Origin: Paraliobacillus zengyii
GTDB lineage: Bacteria > Bacillota > Bacilli > Bacillales > Amphibacillaceae
Assembly: GCF_003268595.1 (NCBI RefSeq)
Contig: NZ_CP029797.1
Coordinates: forward strand, 141,001 to 205,000
Direction: 5' to 3'
DNA: 64,000 nucleotides
Part shown: one piece after another, positions 32,572 through 44,994 of the stretch
Layout: every line of letters begins with the position of its first letter
Position numbering within the stretch: the stretch's first letter is position 1
Position numbers and translations under genes: made by a program
Notes under the pieces: generated by a model
Told to the model about the DNA's origin: nothing
The model's database searches: none
What the model saw: the letters and a program-made list of their open reading frames with translations, nothing else

Positions 32572-34650
32572 ATGCCTAGAGAATTCTCCTTGGAAAAGAC
32601 ACGTAATATCGGGATTATGGCCCATATTGATGCTGGTAAGACAACAGCAACTGAACGTATTCTTTTCTATACAGGACGTATCCATAAAATTGGAGAAACA
32701 CACGAAGGTGCTTCTCAAATGGACTGGATGGAGCAAGAGCAAGAGCGTGGTATTACAATCACATCTGCTGCAACAACTGCTTCATGGAAAGGTCATCGTA
32801 TCAACATTATAGATACACCAGGACACGTAGACTTCACTGTTGAAGTTGAACGTTCTTTGCGTGTACTTGATGGTTCCGTAGCTTTACTTGATGCACAATC
32901 AGGGGTTGAGCCACAAACAGAAACTGTTTGGCGCCAAGCTACAACATATAAAGTTCCTCGTATTGTATTCGTTAATAAAATGGATAAAATAGGTGCGGAC
33001 TTTGAATATTCGCTTGGGACATTAGAAGATCGTCTAGCTGCAAATGCACATCCAGTGCAACTTCCAATCGGTGCGGAAGATGAATTCGAAGGAATTATCG
33101 ACCTTATTGATATGGAGGCTCATTACTACTTAGATGATTTAGGTACACGTGAAGAGGCGCGTCCTATCCCTGATGCTTATAAAGAACAAGCAGAAAAATA
33201 TCGTACAAGGTTGATAGAAGCTGTAGCTGACCTTAACGAAGACCTTATGATGAAATATCTAGAAGGCGAAGAGATTTCTAATGAAGAACTTAAAGCTGCG
33301 GTTCGTACTGCTACTCTAAGCGTAGAATTCTACCCAGTCTTTTGTGGTTCAGCTTTCAAAAACAAAGGGGTTCAATTATTAATTGATGGAGTTATAGATT
33401 ACTTACCTGCTCCAACAGATGTACCTCCTATTGAAGGTCATGTACCACAAACTGATGAAGAGGTTGTTCGACGTGCAGATGATAGCGAACCATTTTCAGC
33501 TTTAGCATTTAAGGTTGCAACTGACCCATACGTAGGTAAACTTACATTTTTCCGTGTCTATTCAGGTACGCTTGATGCTGGTTCTTACGTAAAAAACTCA
33601 TCTAAAGATAAAAGAGAACGTGTTGGACGTATTTTACAACTACATGCTAACTCTCGACAAGAAATCCCTACTGTTTATGCAGGTGATATTGCCGGAGCTG
33701 TAGGTTTGAAAGATACTTCTACAGGGGATACTTTATGTGATGAGAAGAGTCTTGTGATTTTAGAATCAATGGACTTTCCAGATCCAGTTATTTCTGTAGC
33801 GATTGAACCTAAATCAAAAGCAGATCAGGATAAGATGTCTATTGCATTAGGAAAACTTGCTGAAGAAGATCCTACATTTAAAGCTGAAACTGATCCTGAA
33901 ACTGGTCAAACAATCATTTCTGGTATGGGTGAACTCCACCTTGATATTATCGTTGATCGTATGAGACGTGAATTCAATGTTGGGGCAAACGTAGGTGCAC
34001 CGCAGGTATCTTACCGTGAAACATTCCGTAAAGCTGCAAACGTTGAAGGTAAGTTTGTTCGTCAGTCTGGTGGACGTGGACAGTATGGTCACGTTTGGAT
34101 TACATTCGAACCAAACACTGAAGGCGCAGGTTATGAGTTTGTAAACAAAACTGTCGGTGGTTCTGTACCACGTGAATACATTTCTTCTGTAGAAGCTGGT
34201 GTTAAGGAAGCAATGCAGAATGGTGTTATTGCTGGTTATCCACTTATCGACTTGAAGGCAACTTTGTTTGATGGAAGTTACCATGATGTCGATTCCAATG
34301 AAACTGCCTTTAAAGTTGCTGCTTCTATGGCACTTAAAGCGGCGAAAAATAAATGTGATCCAGCACTTCTTGAACCAATTGAGAAGGTTGAAATTGTTAT
34401 CCCAGAAGAATACATGGGTGATATTATGGGTGATGTTACTTCTCGTCGTGGTCGTGTTGAAGGTATGGAAGGACGCGGAAATGCACAAGTTGTTAAAGCG
34501 TTTGTTCCACTTTCTGAAATGTTTGGTTATGCAACTGCTCTTCGTTCTAACACACAAGGACGTGGAACTTACACAATGCACTTTGATCACTTTGAAGAAG
34601 TGCCAAAGAGTGTTGGAGAAGAAATTATTAAGAAAAACACTGGCGAATAA
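32572..34650 (+). CDS. fusA: Elongation factor G
   Basis: 692-residue GTPase that drives translocation. G1 AHIDAGKTT near 17-25, G3 DTPGHVDF near 82-89, G4 NKMD near 136-139, then domains II-V with the [15 protein letters not shown] segment. AAGGAGAAAG precedes ATG 32572. Length and motifs fit a standard EF-G; nothing suggests the FusB or tetracycline-protection type. A 281-residue open frame on the opposite strand near its 3' end is a shadow. Confidence 0.98.
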   Translation: MPREFSLEKTRNIGIMAHIDAGKTTATERILFYTGRIHKIGETHEGASQMDWMEQEQERGITITSAATTASWKGHRINIIDTPGHVDFTVEVERSLRVLDGSVALLDAQSGVEPQTETVWRQATTYKVPRIVFVNKMDKIGADFEYSLGTLEDRLAANAHPVQLPIGAEDEFEGIIDLIDMEAHYYLDDLGTREEARPIPDAYKEQAEKYRTRLIEAVADLNEDLMMKYLEGEEISNEELKAAVRTATLSVEFYPVFCGSAFKNKGVQLLIDGVIDYLPAPTDVPPIEGHVPQTDEEVVRRADDSEPFSALAFKVATDPYVGKLTFFRVYSGTLDAGSYVKNSSKDKRERVGRILQLHANSRQEIPTVYAGDIAGAVGLKDTSTGDTLCDEKSLVILESMDFPDPVISVAIEPKSKADQDKMSIALGKLAEEDPTFKAETDPETGQTIISGMGELHLDIIVDRMRREFNVGANVGAPQVSYRETFRKAANVEGKFVRQSGGRGQYGHVWITFEPNTEGAGYEFVNKTVGGSVPREYISSVEAGVKEAMQNGVIAGYPLIDLKATLFDGSYHDVDSNETAFKVAASMALKAAKNKCDPALLEPIEKVEIVIPEEYMGDIMGDVTSRRGRVEGMEGRGNAQVVKAFVPLSEMFGYATALRSNTQGRGTYTMHFDHFEEVPKSVGEEIIKKNTGE

Positions 34651-34689
34651 TTGATTTTTTGCAAAAAATAACGTATAACTTGTATTGTG

Positions 34690-34724
34690 CACTTAGAAGT
34701 TAATATATTATTTATTTCTAAGTG
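34690..34724 (+). other. Hairpin in the fusA-tuf spacer
   Basis: CACTTAGAA (34690-34698) and TTCTAAGTG (34716-34724) form a perfect 9-bp stem with a 17-base loop in the 129-base spacer. No T run follows, so it is more likely an mRNA processing or regulatory fold than a terminator. Confidence 0.5.
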
Positions 34725-34779
34725 AGCATACATGTATTATAAAAAATTAACTTTTATTTATTTAAAGGAGGAACTATAA

Positions 34780-35970
34780 ATGGGTAAAGAAAAATACGAC
34801 CGCTCCAAAGACCACGTTAACGTTGGTACTATTGGACACGTTGACCATGGTAAAACTACACTAACAGCTGCAATTTCTACAGTACTACACAATCGTTCAG
34901 GTTCAGGTACTGCAATGGCTTATGATCAAATTGACGGTGCTCCTGAAGAGCGCGAACGTGGAATCACAATCTCAACAGCACACGTTGAGTATGAAACAGA
35001 AACGCGTCACTATGCACACGTTGACTGTCCAGGACACGCTGACTATGTTAAAAACATGATCACAGGTGCTGCACAAATGGATGGAGCTATCTTAGTTGTT
35101 TCTGCAGCTGATGGTCCAATGCCACAAACTCGTGAGCACATCTTACTTTCACGTCAAGTAGGTGTACCTGCAATTGTTGTATTCTTAAACAAATGTGACA
35201 TGGTAGACGATGAAGAACTTCTTGAGTTAGTAGAAATGGAAGTACGTGACCTTCTTGGTGAATATGACTTCCCTGGAGATGACGTTCCAGTTATCAAAGG
35301 TTCTGCACTTAAAGCTCTTGAAGGCGAAGAGAAATATGTTAATGCAATCTATGAATTAATGGATGCTGTTGACGAATATATTCCTCGTCCTGACCGTGAT
35401 GTTGAAAAACCTTTCATGATGCCAGTTGAGGATGTATTCTCAATCACTGGTCGTGGAACAGTTGCTACTGGTCGTGTTGAGCGTGGAGTAGTTAAAGTTG
35501 GAGACGAGATTGACATTATTGGTCTTTCTGATGCTCCTAAAAAATCAACTGTTACTGGTGTTGAAATGTTCCGTAAGCTTCTTGACTATGCAGAAGCTGG
35601 CGATAACATTGGTGCACTTCTTCGCGGGGTTTCTCGTGATGATATCGGCCGTGGACAAGTACTTGCTAAACCAGGTACAATCACTCCACACACAACTTTT
35701 AAAGCAGAAGTTTATGTTTTATCAAAAGAAGAGGGTGGCCGTCACACGCCATTTTTCAATAACTACCGTCCACAGTTTTACTTCCGTACTACGGATGTAA
35801 CTGGTATTATTCAACTTCCTGAAGGCGTAGAAATGGTTATGCCTGGAGATAACGTTGAAATGACAGTAGATCTTATTTCACCAATCGCACTTGAAGAGGG
35901 AACTAAGTTCTCAATTCGTGAAGGTGGCCGTACTGTAGGCGCCGGTGTTGTTGCAACTATTACTAAATAA
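34780..35970 (+). CDS. tuf: Elongation factor Tu
   Basis: 396-residue GTPase that delivers aminoacyl-tRNA to the ribosome. [10 protein letters not shown] near 19-28, DCPGHADY near 81-88, NKCD near 136-139, and the domain 2/3 segments [12 protein letters not shown] and [16 protein letters not shown] precedes ATG 34780. A strong terminator ends the str operon after it; the S10 operon has its own promoter after the inserted minus-strand genes. Confidence 0.99.
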   Translation: MGKEKYDRSKDHVNVGTIGHVDHGKTTLTAAISTVLHNRSGSGTAMAYDQIDGAPEERERGITISTAHVEYETETRHYAHVDCPGHADYVKNMITGAAQMDGAILVVSAADGPMPQTREHILLSRQVGVPAIVVFLNKCDMVDDEELLELVEMEVRDLLGEYDFPGDDVPVIKGSALKALEGEEKYVNAIYELMDAVDEYIPRPDRDVEKPFMMPVEDVFSITGRGTVATGRVERGVVKVGDEIDIIGLSDAPKKSTVTGVEMFRKLLDYAEAGDNIGALLRGVSRDDIGRGQVLAKPGTITPHTTFKAEVYVLSKEEGGRHTPFFNNYRPQFYFRTTDVTGIIQLPEGVEMVMPGDNVEMTVDLISPIALEEGTKFSIREGGRTVGAGVVATITK

Positions 35971-35980
35971 GTAATGCTAT

Positions 35981-36020
35981 AAAATAGCAGGTAGCTCATA
36001 AGCTACCTGCTATTTTTTTG
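35981..36020 (+). terminator. Strong terminator after tuf
   Basis: 16-bp perfect stem (35981-35996 with 36001-36016), CATA loop, seven T. Confidence 0.95.
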
Positions 36021-36264
36021 TCTCAAATGACATTGGTGAAAATTAATTCTCGACTAATACGAATCGAATACGAATTATGAGGCCAATGCCTCAACTGGTC
36101 ATACTTTTTATAGAATGGTTTTCAATATGGTTCATTGCAATTATTAGGCTTCAATAGAGGAGTTTATAGTGTTAGTGCTTTATTATGAGCTATTTTCTTT
36201 AGGAGTTGTTTATCGTAGACTACAATTCTATATGCAAACGACTTGTTTTCTACTTATATAAAAA
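36021..36264. other. Non-coding region between the str operon and the inserted genes
   Basis: No gene, promoter or repeat is recognised. A frame ending in VVYRRLQFYMQTTCFLLI has no start or ribosome binding site and matches nothing I know. Confidence 0.3.
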
Positions 36265-36300
36265 ATAAACGTTAGTGAGTTTTCACTCACTAACGTTTAT
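36265..36300. terminator. Terminator at the end of the binding-protein gene
   Basis: 15-bp perfect inverted repeat (36265-36279 with 36286-36300) with A-run on the left, giving T-run on the minus strand: ends the minus-strand chemoreceptor/binding-protein transcript. Confidence 0.85.
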
Positions 36301-36326
36301 ATATTGTAAAATCCTATTTTTAACTG

Positions 36327-37367
36327 TTATTCATATACTTCTGCTTCTGTTAAATGGTTTTCAGCAATAATTGTTTCTCGGATATTTTCTTCGGTAACTG
36401 TAATTGGCTCTAAAAGTATAGAGTTAATTGCGCCATTGCCATTTTCAATTGTTGTATTTGTTTCGACTTCTTCCTCTTTTGCAACTTTCATTGCTAAATC
36501 CGCTGATTGATGCGCAAGGGAATGAATTGACTTATATACTGTCATTGTCTGACTACCATTTATAATTCTGCGAACAGCTGCCAGCTCTGCATCTTGACCT
36601 GAAACAGGGATAGAGTTACTTTCATTTCCCAATGCTTCAATTACTCCTCCTGCTGTACCATCGTTTGCAGCAATTACTGCATCAACATTTGTATTTGATA
36701 AAAGGCTTGCGAACTGATCTCTTGCTGTTTCTGGTGACCATTCTGGTGTGTATGTATCATACACAAGATTTATATCACCACTATCTATATAAGGCTGCAA
36801 TATGTTCATTGCTCCTTCTCTAAATAGAATAGCATTATTATCTGTTTCTGCTCCACCGACATAAGCAAAATCACCTTCATCCACTTCGTTTAAAATTGCT
36901 TCGGCTTGTAATTCTCCTACTTTAACATTATCAAAGGATACATAGTAATCAACTGGCGCATCAAGAATGAGTTTGTCATAAGAAATAACTTTTACTCCAG
37001 CTTCATGTGCCAATTCAACAATTTCCCCTGCTTCATTTGAATTAGTTGGTATAACGACCAAGACATCTACACCTTCTTTAATCAAAAGCTTAGCTTGTTC
37101 AATTTGCACTTCTTGATCACCGTTTGCGGCTAACGTCTTAACAATACCACCTAATTCTTCAACTTTCTCCTCAAAATTGAGTTTGTCGCGATACCATCTG
37201 TCATCTCTTAATGTATCCATAACAAAACCAATGTATATATCATCTGGATTTGATAGTAATTTATCAGTTGTATCTGTGGATTGACTATCCGTAGTTTGGT
37301 TGCTATTACAAGCAGTTAAGTAAAAAGTAAATAGGATAGTAAGAATCAATGTAGCATTTATTTTCAT
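36327..37367 (-). CDS. XylF-like sugar-binding lipoprotein
   Basis: 346-residue extracellular solute-binding protein of the periplasmic-binding-protein type I fold. A signal peptide ends in the lipobox LTAC (Cys20), so the mature protein is lipid-anchored. D-xylose-binding protein features include DGDQEVQIEQAKLLI-like and VVIPTNSNEAGEIV segments, AANDGTAGGVIEAL and SGQDAELAAVRRI with TMTVYK. No permease or ATPase gene is adjacent, so it may serve the neighbouring chemoreceptor, an orphan uptake system, or a transporter elsewhere. It lies 22 bases behind the chemoreceptor, with AAGGAGGAG before ATG 37367. The ligand is inferred as a pentose or similar sugar. Confidence 0.85.
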   Translation of the reverse strand: MKINATLILTILFTFYLTACNSNQTTDSQSTDTTDKLLSNPDDIYIGFVMDTLRDDRWYRDKLNFEEKVEELGGIVKTLAANGDQEVQIEQAKLLIKEGVDVLVVIPTNSNEAGEIVELAHEAGVKVISYDKLILDAPVDYYVSFDNVKVGELQAEAILNEVDEGDFAYVGGAETDNNAILFREGAMNILQPYIDSGDINLVYDTYTPEWSPETARDQFASLLSNTNVDAVIAANDGTAGGVIEALGNESNSIPVSGQDAELAAVRRIINGSQTMTVYKSIHSLAHQSADLAMKVAKEEEVETNTTIENGNGAINSILLEPITVTEENIRETIIAENHLTEAEVYE

Positions 37368-37389
37368 TATTTTTTCTCCTCCTTAACAA

Positions 37390-39099
37390 TTAAATATGGA
37401 AACGTGAAATTAATGTGTTCATGCGTTCTACAAGCTGGCGTAATTCTAATGCACCATCAGATACCTGTTCAATCGCTTCTCTTTGTTCTAAGACTGATGC
37501 GGATATTTCTTCTGATCCTGCAGCTGATTCTTCTGAGATAGCTGCAATATGTTCAATTGAGCTGTTGATTTCATCACTGGCTACATTGAAATATGCTAGA
37601 GTGGTTGAAATATCATTAACTTGATTGGACATTGTCGTAACTTTTTCTTTAATGTCAAAAAAGTATTGACCAGATGTTTCTATTTGTTGTTTTCCGATAT
37701 TTACCTCATTAAAGCCACTATTTAATTCTTTAGCCATTATCGTAATTTGATTTTTTATATCATCAACAATTTTGGTAATACTCTCAGAAGATGATCCAAC
37801 CTCTTCTGCTAGTTTACGTACTTCTTCGGCAACGACAGCAAAACCTTTTCCGGATTCACCCGCACGAGCTGCTTCAATCGATGCATTAAGTGCTAATAAA
37901 TTAGTTTGATCTGCTATAGAACGAATCACATTAACAAATTCAGAAATTGAAGTAGTTTGATTTTCTAAATCCTTAACTTTTATAACGGAGTCTTGTACCG
38001 TATTCGTAATAGTATCCATGTGTACGAGTGATTGTTTCATTTGCTTATCACCATCTATTGAAACATTTAGTACATCTTTAGAAAATTGGACAAGTTTTTC
38101 ACCATTTTCATTTGCTGATATCACTCTGTTACTAAACTCTTTTGTCTTTTCAGAAATAACGCTTGCTTCATCTGCCTGATTTGTTGCACCATTTGCAAGT
38201 TCTTCTATTGTAAGTGCAACTTGTTCACTACCTTCTTTAACATCAGCAGAATGTGTGGTAAATGCTTCAACATGTGTATCTACTGTCATTGCTAATGAAG
38301 CTATCTCATTAATCATTTCTTTTAAATTAGATTTCATATAATTAACCGAACTAGATAATTGGCCAATTTCACTTTTACTATTATCATTTAAATTGTCGAC
38401 ATTCAAATTACCATTAGCAATTGCATCACTTGTTGCAACGACCTGCTGAAGGCTTCGGCGAATGTTTCGACTAATAAAATAGATTAGTGTTACTGAGATT
38501 GCGAATGAGACGATAATTGATAGGAGGAGCGTAGTAATAGTAGTTGAAATACTTTGTTCAGCTTCTTCTATAGAATTAATATTGGAATCGATCGCTTCTT
38601 GTTTTAATAAGGAAGCTAATTGCATCGTTTCTTCTTTTAAAGTACCTGCTTCTGCTTGCAATGCGATGAATTCTTCTGTATTAATGTTTTGGACTTTAGG
38701 AACAATTTCACTAAAGTAGTATTCATCTAAAGCGTGGTTGTTTTCGATAATTTGATTAAATGTTTCAATTTGCTCGTTAGAAGTTAGTTTTGTTCGTATT
38801 GATTTTGCTGTATCAACAAACTGATCACTGAGTGACAAATAACCAAGTAATCGCTCATTTTCTTCTGCGATAATGTATTCGGGTATATACAAATACTTAT
38901 CTTGATAAAGTGATACTAGTTCAGATACTTCTATTACAACTTCATTCTTATCACGCGTATCGTTAATGGAACTATTCGTATTTGCTAATAAGGAATATGT
39001 AATTGCCACGGACAAAATAAATGCCAACATCACAATTGTAAAAACAATGCCGTATTTACTTCCAATTGATTGATTACGCCAAAAACTGTTTAGTTTCAT
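37390..39099 (-). CDS. Methyl-accepting chemotaxis protein
   Basis: 569-residue membrane chemoreceptor. Transmembrane helices at about 16-38 and 190-213 enclose a roughly 150-residue extracellular helical sensor region; a HAMP domain follows, then the cytoplasmic signalling domain with the conserved tip [16 protein letters not shown] and [23 protein letters not shown] 39099 ([10 protein letters not shown]) has GGGGG about 11 bases upstream; a longer frame from 39213 would add 38 residues without a signal or ribosome binding site. First gene of a two-gene unit with the XylF-like lipoprotein, suggesting indirect sensing through that binding protein. Inserted against the direction of the ribosomal operons. 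No sigma-D promoter is clear. Confidence 0.92.
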   Translation of the reverse strand: MKLNSFWRNQSIGSKYGIVFTIVMLAFILSVAITYSLLANTNSSINDTRDKNEVVIEVSELVSLYQDKYLYIPEYIIAEENERLLGYLSLSDQFVDTAKSIRTKLTSNEQIETFNQIIENNHALDEYYFSEIVPKVQNINTEEFIALQAEAGTLKEETMQLASLLKQEAIDSNINSIEEAEQSISTTITTLLLSIIVSFAISVTLIYFISRNIRRSLQQVVATSDAIANGNLNVDNLNDNSKSEIGQLSSSVNYMKSNLKEMINEIASLAMTVDTHVEAFTTHSADVKEGSEQVALTIEELANGATNQADEASVISEKTKEFSNRVISANENGEKLVQFSKDVLNVSIDGDKQMKQSLVHMDTITNTVQDSVIKVKDLENQTTSISEFVNVIRSIADQTNLLALNASIEAARAGESGKGFAVVAEEVRKLAEEVGSSSESITKIVDDIKNQITIMAKELNSGFNEVNIGKQQIETSGQYFFDIKEKVTTMSNQVNDISTTLAYFNVASDEINSSIEHIAAISEESAAGSEEISASVLEQREAIEQVSDGALELRQLVERMNTLISRFHI

Positions 39100-39247
39100 A
39101 CTAACTTGAACCCCCTGTTGAATTTTAAATAATAAAGTAGAACTAGTAGGTATATCGTACAAATTCAATATTTTTGTAGCGAAAACTTTACAATTCGACA
39201 TAATGACACACAAACGAACTTCCCTAATAAAAAATATTTATAAAACC

Positions 39248-39276
39248 TTGCAATTAATAATATTCTTGTATATAAT
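39248..39276 (+). promoter_or_regulatory. S10 operon promoter
   Basis: TTGCAA at 39248-39253, 17-base spacer, consensus TATAAT at 39271-39276. Confidence 0.8.
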
Positions 39277-39717
<441 letters not shown>

Positions 39718-39747
39718 TAGAACGAATTAATTTAGGAGGTGTATCGG

Positions 39748-40377
39748 ATGACGAAAGGAATCTTAGGTCGCAAAATCGGCATGACACAACTGTTTTTAGA
39801 AAACGGTGAACTAACGCCGGTAACAGTTATTCAAGCAGAGCCAAACGTAGTGCTTCAAAAAAGAACACTAGACAATGACGGCTATGAAGCTATTCAATTA
39901 GGTTTCGCTGACAAAAAAGAATCACGTTCAAACAAACCAGCTAAAGGACATGCTGCAAAAGCGAGCACGAAACCTAAGCGCTTCATTCGTGAATTCCGTA
40001 ACGCTAATCTTGATGACTATGAAGTAGGTCAAGAACTTAGTGTAGAGGTTTTCCAAGCTGGAGACAAAATTGATGTTTCAGGAACGTCTAAGGGTAAAGG
40101 TTTCCAAGGTGCGATCAAGCGTCACAATCAATCTCGCGGACCTATGACACACGGTTCTCGTTATCATAGACGTCCAGGTTCAATGGGTGTTATTGATCCA
40201 ATGCGTGTGTTTAAAGGTAAAAATTTACCTGGACAAATGGGTGGAGAAACAGTTACAATTCAAAACCTAGAAGTTGTTAAAACAGATGTAGAAAACAACC
40301 TTTTATTAGTAAAAGGTAATGTACCTGGTCCGAAAAAGTCATTTGTAAAAATTACAAGTGCAGTAAAGTTCAACTAA
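39748..40377 (+). CDS. rplC: 50S ribosomal protein L3
   Basis: 209-residue early-assembly protein close to the peptidyl-transferase centre, starting [15 protein letters not shown] and with the methylated-glutamine region [16 protein letters not shown] 39748 has TAGGAGG 8 bases upstream; a GTG at 39739 overlaps this site and is rejected. Confidence 0.97.
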   Translation: MTKGILGRKIGMTQLFLENGELTPVTVIQAEPNVVLQKRTLDNDGYEAIQLGFADKKESRSNKPAKGHAAKASTKPKRFIREFRNANLDDYEVGQELSVEVFQAGDKIDVSGTSKGKGFQGAIKRHNQSRGPMTHGSRYHRRPGSMGVIDPMRVFKGKNLPGQMGGETVTIQNLEVVKTDVENNLLLVKGNVPGPKKSFVKITSAVKFN

Positions 40378-40402
40378 TTTTAAATTGAAGGGAGGATATG
40401 TC

Positions 40403-41026
40403 ATGCCTAAAGTAGCACTATATAACCAAAGTGGATCGCAAGTAGGCGATATAGAAATAAACGATGCAGTGTTTGGTATTGAGCCAAACGAACACGTGTT
40501 ACATGATGCGGTAGTAATGCAACAAGCATCTCGCCGTCAAGGTACACACGCTGTAAAGAATCGTTCAGCAGTAAGAGGCGGTGGCCGTAAGCCATGGCGC
40601 CAAAAAGGTACAGGACGTGCTCGTCAAGGTACTATTCGTGCACCACAATGGGTTGGTGGTGGAGTAGTATTTGGACCAACGCCGCGTAGCTATAGCTATA
40701 AATTACCTAAAAAAGTTCGTCGTTTAGCTCTTCGTTCAGCACTTTCTTCTAAAGTGAAAGAAGATAGTCTGATTGTTTTAGAAGGATTGGCATTCAATGC
40801 ACCTAAAACAAAAGAGTTTGTAAATCTACTAAATGTTTTAAAAGTTGATACAAAAGTTTTAATTGTAACAGCAGATAAAGATGAAGTAGTTGCACGTTCT
40901 GCAAACAACCTACCAAATGCAAAAGTTTTACCTGTAAGCGAAGTTAATGTAATAGACTTGCTTACGCATGACAAGCTGATCTTGACTAAAGATGCAGCAG
41001 AAAAAGCAGGGGAGGTGCTTGCATAA
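40403..41026 (+). CDS. rplD: 50S ribosomal protein L4
   Basis: 207-residue protein whose extended loop ([20 protein letters not shown] onward, then [19 protein letters not shown]) lines the exit tunnel. ATG 40403 follows GGGAGG at a proper distance; an in-frame TTG at 40385 precedes the ribosome binding site and is rejected. Its stop overlaps the rplW start by one base. Confidence 0.97.
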   Translation: MPKVALYNQSGSQVGDIEINDAVFGIEPNEHVLHDAVVMQQASRRQGTHAVKNRSAVRGGGRKPWRQKGTGRARQGTIRAPQWVGGGVVFGPTPRSYSYKLPKKVRRLALRSALSSKVKEDSLIVLEGLAFNAPKTKEFVNLLNVLKVDTKVLIVTADKDEVVARSANNLPNAKVLPVSEVNVIDLLTHDKLILTKDAAEKAGEVLA

Positions 41027-41316
41027 TGAAGGACCCACGTGATATTATTAAGCGCCCGGTTATTACAGAACACTCTTCAGATCTTATGGCTGAAAAGAAA
41101 TATACGTTTGAAGTAAATCCGAAAGCGAATAAAACTGAAATCAAACATGCAATCGAATTAATCTTTGGAGTTAAAGTTGTAGGAGTAAATACAGCGAACC
41201 TTAAAGGTAAATTTAAGCGTATGGGTAAATACGGTGGTTATCGTTCGGATCGCAAGAAAGCAGTTATTCAGTTATCTGAAGACAGCAAAGAACTAGAATT
41301 TTTCGAAAGTGTTTAA
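41026..41316 (+). CDS. rplW: 50S ribosomal protein L23
   Basis: 96-residue tunnel-exit protein that docks trigger factor and the signal recognition particle; core [29 protein letters not shown] start and [21 protein letters not shown] loop. ATG 41026 overlaps the rplD stop (TAATG), with GGGGAGG upstream. Confidence 0.97.
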   Translation: MKDPRDIIKRPVITEHSSDLMAEKKYTFEVNPKANKTEIKHAIELIFGVKVVGVNTANLKGKFKRMGKYGGYRSDRKKAVIQLSEDSKELEFFESV

Positions 41317-41347
41317 TATAACGCTATAAAAGAAGGAGGGAAAAAAG

Positions 41348-42178
41348 ATGGCAATTAAGAAGTATAAACCAACTTCAAATGGTAGACGAGGAATGTCAGG
41401 TTCTGACTTTGCTGAAATTACAGCAACTGAGCCGGAAAAAACATTGCTTAGCCCACTATTTAAACGTGGTGGAAGAAATAACCAAGGTAAACTAACTGTT
41501 CGTCATCAAGGTGGAGGACACAAACGTAAATACCGTATTATTGATTTCAAACGTGAAAAAGATGGTATACCAGGCCGCGTTGCTACGATCGAATACGATC
41601 CAAACCGTACTGCTAACATCGCTTTAATTCACTATGCAGATGGAGAAAAACGTTATATCTTAGCTCCAAAAGGATTGGAAGTAGGAACAAATGTTGTTTC
41701 TGGTCCTGATGCAGATATCAAATCAGGTAATGCATTACCGCTTATGAGTATCCCGATTGGTACGGTTATTCATAATGTAGAGTTGAAACCTGGACGTGGA
41801 GGACAACTTGCTCGTTCTGCGGGGTCTCAAGCTCAGATTTTAGGTCGTGAAGATAAATATGTTCTTGTACGTTTATCATCAGGCGAAGTACGCCTAGTAC
41901 TAGGAACTTGTCGAGCTACAATTGGTCAAGTTGGAAATCTAGAGCATGAACTTATTAACGTAGGTAAAGCTGGACGTTCTCGTTGGAAAGGTATTCGCCC
42001 TACAGTTCGTGGTTCTGTAATGAACCCTAACGATCACCCACACGGTGGTGGTGAAGGACGCGCACCAATCGGACGTAAATCGCCAATGTCTCCTTGGGGT
42101 AAACCAACTCTTGGTTACAAAACGCGTAAACGCAACAAGCCATCAAGTAAGTTTATTGTACGTAAACGTAAAAAATAA
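41348..42178 (+). CDS. rplB: 50S ribosomal protein L2
   Basis: 276-residue protein essential for subunit joining and peptidyl transfer. [20 protein letters not shown] near the N terminus and the conserved [14 protein letters not shown] segment near 228-241, including the catalytically implicated histidine. GGAGGG precedes ATG 41348. Confidence 0.98.
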   Translation: MAIKKYKPTSNGRRGMSGSDFAEITATEPEKTLLSPLFKRGGRNNQGKLTVRHQGGGHKRKYRIIDFKREKDGIPGRVATIEYDPNRTANIALIHYADGEKRYILAPKGLEVGTNVVSGPDADIKSGNALPLMSIPIGTVIHNVELKPGRGGQLARSAGSQAQILGREDKYVLVRLSSGEVRLVLGTCRATIGQVGNLEHELINVGKAGRSRWKGIRPTVRGSVMNPNDHPHGGGEGRAPIGRKSPMSPWGKPTLGYKTRKRNKPSSKFIVRKRKK

Positions 42179-42232
42179 CGGGATTGAACGACGGGTGAAA
42201 CCCGTCCACCAATCACGAAGGGAGGTTTATGT

Positions 42233-42511
42233 ATGGGTCGTAGTTTAAAAAAAGGACCTTTCGTAGACGATCATTTGATGAAGAAAGTTGAAAAATTAAA
42301 TGAAGATGACAAAAAACAAGTAATAAAAACTTGGTCGCGACGCTCTACTATTTTCCCAAACTTTGTAGGACACACTATCGCTGTCTATGACGGACGTAAA
42401 CATGTGCCGGTATATGTTACAGAAGATATGGTTGGACACAAATTAGGTGAATTCGCTCCATCCCGCTCATTCAGAGGGCATGCTGGCGATGACAAGAAAA
42501 CAAAACGCTAA
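42233..42511 (+). CDS. rpsS: 30S ribosomal protein S19
   Basis: 92-residue 30S head protein contacting S13; [17 protein letters not shown] start and [21 protein letters not shown] with the basic end [18 protein letters not shown] precedes ATG 42233. Confidence 0.98.
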   Translation: MGRSLKKGPFVDDHLMKKVEKLNEDDKKQVIKTWSRRSTIFPNFVGHTIAVYDGRKHVPVYVTEDMVGHKLGEFAPSRSFRGHAGDDKKTKR

Positions 42512-42530
42512 ATGAGAGGAGGCACTCTTG

Positions 42531-42878
42531 ATGCAAGTTCAAGCTAAAGCCGTTGCAAAAACTGTTCGAATTGCTCCTCGTAAAGTTCGTTTGGTAATTG
42601 ATTTAATTCGAGGAAAAGATGTTGGAGAAGCCATTGCAATATTAAAGCACACACAACGTGGCGCTTCACCTGTTGTTGAAAAAGCACTTAATTCTGCGAT
42701 TGCTAATGCAGAACATAACTATGAAATGAACATTGATAACTTATATGTATCAGAAGCATATGTAAACGAAGGCGTTACTTTGAAACGTTTCCGTCCACGT
42801 GCAATGGGTCGTGCAAGTCAAATCAATAAAAGAACAAGCCACATTACCGTGGTTGTATCAGAAAAGAAGGAGGGATAA
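42531..42878 (+). CDS. rplV: 50S ribosomal protein L22
   Basis: 115-residue tunnel protein; the beta-hairpin [18 protein letters not shown] reaches the macrolide-binding zone and has no evident insertion or deletion. AGAGGAGG (42515-42522) is 8 bases before ATG 42531; a TTG immediately upstream is less well placed. Confidence 0.97.
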   Translation: MQVQAKAVAKTVRIAPRKVRLVIDLIRGKDVGEAIAILKHTQRGASPVVEKALNSAIANAEHNYEMNIDNLYVSEAYVNEGVTLKRFRPRAMGRASQINKRTSHITVVVSEKKEG

Positions 42879-42881
42879 TCT

Positions 42882-43523
42882 GTGGGTCAAAAAGTTAATC
42901 CGATAGGACTTCGTGTCGGTGTAATCCGTGATTGGGAATCCAAGTGGTACGCCGGTAAAGATTATGCAGACTTATTACATGAAGATATTAAAATTCGTGA
43001 ATATGTTGAACAAAGACTAAAAGACGCTGCGATTTCTAAGATTGAAATTGAACGTGCAGCAAACCGCGTGAACATCTCCATTTCAACTGCAAAACCAGGA
43101 ATGGTTATCGGTAAAGGTGGTTCAGAGGTAGAAGCACTACGTAAATCTTTGAATACTCTTACTGGTAAAAAAGTTCACATTAACATCGTAGAAATTAAAA
43201 AAGCAGATATGGATGCGAAACTTGTCGCTGAAAATATTGCAAAACAATTAGAAAACCGTGTTTCATTCCGTCGCGCACAAAAGCAAGTAATTCAACGTGC
43301 AATGCGTCTTGGAGCAAAAGGTATTCGTACACAAGTATCCGGCCGTTTAGGTGGAGCGGATATCGCACGTGCGGAAAGCTATAGTGAAGGAACTGTACCA
43401 CTACACACATTACGCGCCGATATTGACTACGGTACTGCAGAAGCAGATACTACTTATGGTAAACTTGGTGTTAAAGTGTGGATCTATCGTGGAGAAGTCC
43501 TTCCAACTAAAAACAAAAAGTAA
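42882..43523 (+). CDS. rpsC: 30S ribosomal protein S3
   Basis: 213-residue mRNA-entry protein with a KH domain ([19 protein letters not shown] near 72-90). GTG 42882 has AAGGAGG about 8 bases upstream and begins three bases after rplV. Confidence 0.97.
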   Translation: MGQKVNPIGLRVGVIRDWESKWYAGKDYADLLHEDIKIREYVEQRLKDAAISKIEIERAANRVNISISTAKPGMVIGKGGSEVEALRKSLNTLTGKKVHINIVEIKKADMDAKLVAENIAKQLENRVSFRRAQKQVIQRAMRLGAKGIRTQVSGRLGGADIARAESYSEGTVPLHTLRADIDYGTAEADTTYGKLGVKVWIYRGEVLPTKNKK

Positions 43524-43540
43524 GGAAGGGGGCACGCATT

Positions 43541-43975
43541 ATGTTAATGCCTAAACGTGTAAAACATCGTAAGCAACACCGTGGTAAAATGAAGGGTAAA
43601 GCAAAAGGTGGTACATCAATCACTTTTGGTGAATACGGATTGCAAGCTCTCGACGCTTCTTGGATTACAAGTCGTCAAATTGAGGCTGCTCGTATTGCAA
43701 TGACTCGTTACATGAAACGTGGAGGAAAAGTTTGGATTAAGATTTTCCCAGACAAACCTTACACAGCAAAACCTCTAGAAGTTCGAATGGGTTCTGGTAA
43801 AGGTGCACCTGAAGGATGGGTTGCAGTTGTTAAACCAGGTAAGATCATGTTTGAAATCGCTGGAGTATCTGAAGAAGTAGCGCGTGAAGCACTACGTCTT
43901 GCATCTCATAAATTACCTATTAAAACTAAGTTTGTAAAACGCGAAGAAATTGGTGGTGAAATCAATGAAGGCTAA
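43541..43975 (+). CDS. rplP: 50S ribosomal protein L16
   Basis: 144-residue A-site protein; [15 protein letters not shown] start and the conserved [30 protein letters not shown] precedes ATG 43541. Its last codons overlap the rpmC start. Confidence 0.97.
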   Translation: MLMPKRVKHRKQHRGKMKGKAKGGTSITFGEYGLQALDASWITSRQIEAARIAMTRYMKRGGKVWIKIFPDKPYTAKPLEVRMGSGKGAPEGWVAVVKPGKIMFEIAGVSEEVAREALRLASHKLPIKTKFVKREEIGGEINEG

Positions 43976-44165
43976 TGAAATCAGAGAACTAACCACTGCC
44001 GAAATTGAACAAAAGATCAAGTCATTAAAAGAAGAACTCTTTAACTTACGTTTTCAGTTAGCTACAGGACAATTGGAAAACACTGCACGTCTTCGTGAGG
44101 TTCGTAAATCCATTGCTCGAATGAAAACTGTCGTACGTGAAAGAGAACTAAGCGTAAATAATTAG
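43965..44165 (+). CDS. rpmC: 50S ribosomal protein L29
   Basis: 66-residue coiled-coil tunnel-exit protein, [18 protein letters not shown] with the [15 protein letters not shown] helix. ATG 43965 lies inside the end of rplP (11-base overlap); an in-frame ATG at 43950 lacks a ribosome binding site, whereas GGTGGTG precedes 43965. Confidence 0.95.
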   Translation: MKANEIRELTTAEIEQKIKSLKEELFNLRFQLATGQLENTARLREVRKSIARMKTVVRERELSVNN

Positions 44166-44191
44166 TAAAACCGAGAGGAGGTTAACCTCAA

Positions 44192-44455
44192 ATGACTGAG
44201 CGTAATAATCGTAAAGTTTACACTGGTCGTGTTGTTTCAGATAAAATGGACAAAACGATCACTGTATTAGTAGAAACTTATAAATTCCATAAGCTTTATG
44301 GAAAACGTGTGAAATACTCTAAAAAAATGAAAACACATGATGAAAATAATCAGGCTAAAACTGGTGATGTAGTAACTATCATGGAAACTCGTCCATTATC
44401 TGCAACAAAACGATTCCGTCTAATTGAAGTAGTGGAAGAAGCCGTTATTATTTAA
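44192..44455 (+). CDS. rpsQ: 30S ribosomal protein S17
   Basis: 87-residue OB-fold protein; [19 protein letters not shown] and [22 protein letters not shown] are typical. AGAGGAGG precedes ATG 44192. Confidence 0.97.
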   Translation: MTERNNRKVYTGRVVSDKMDKTITVLVETYKFHKLYGKRVKYSKKMKTHDENNQAKTGDVVTIMETRPLSATKRFRLIEVVEEAVII

Positions 44456-44464
44456 TTTAAGTGA

Positions 44465-44872
<408 letters not shown>

Positions 44873-44897
44873 AGTCATTGAAAATACGTAATGCTGT

Positions 44898-44929
44898 GAT
44901 ACGTCGTTAACGTGAGAAGACAACGTATC
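44898..44929 (+). other. Hairpin in the rplN-rplX spacer
   Basis: GATACGT (44898-44904) and ACGTATC (44923-44929) form a stem that extends with one mismatch. The 122-base spacer is long for this operon, where neighbours are usually 10-30 bases apart. No promoter or T run is clear. Confidence 0.4.
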
Positions 44930-44994
44930 TAGCTACTTGTTTTTAATTAATTAAAAGTTCTTAATGAAAAGCCTTGTAAGGAGGTGCGTCTAGC

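Noticed and set aside
33847..34692. 281-codon open frame antisense to the end of fusA
   Set aside because: It lies wholly against a conserved gene, has no ribosome binding site, and its composition (rich in S, T, N, F) is that of a reversed EF-G reading frame.
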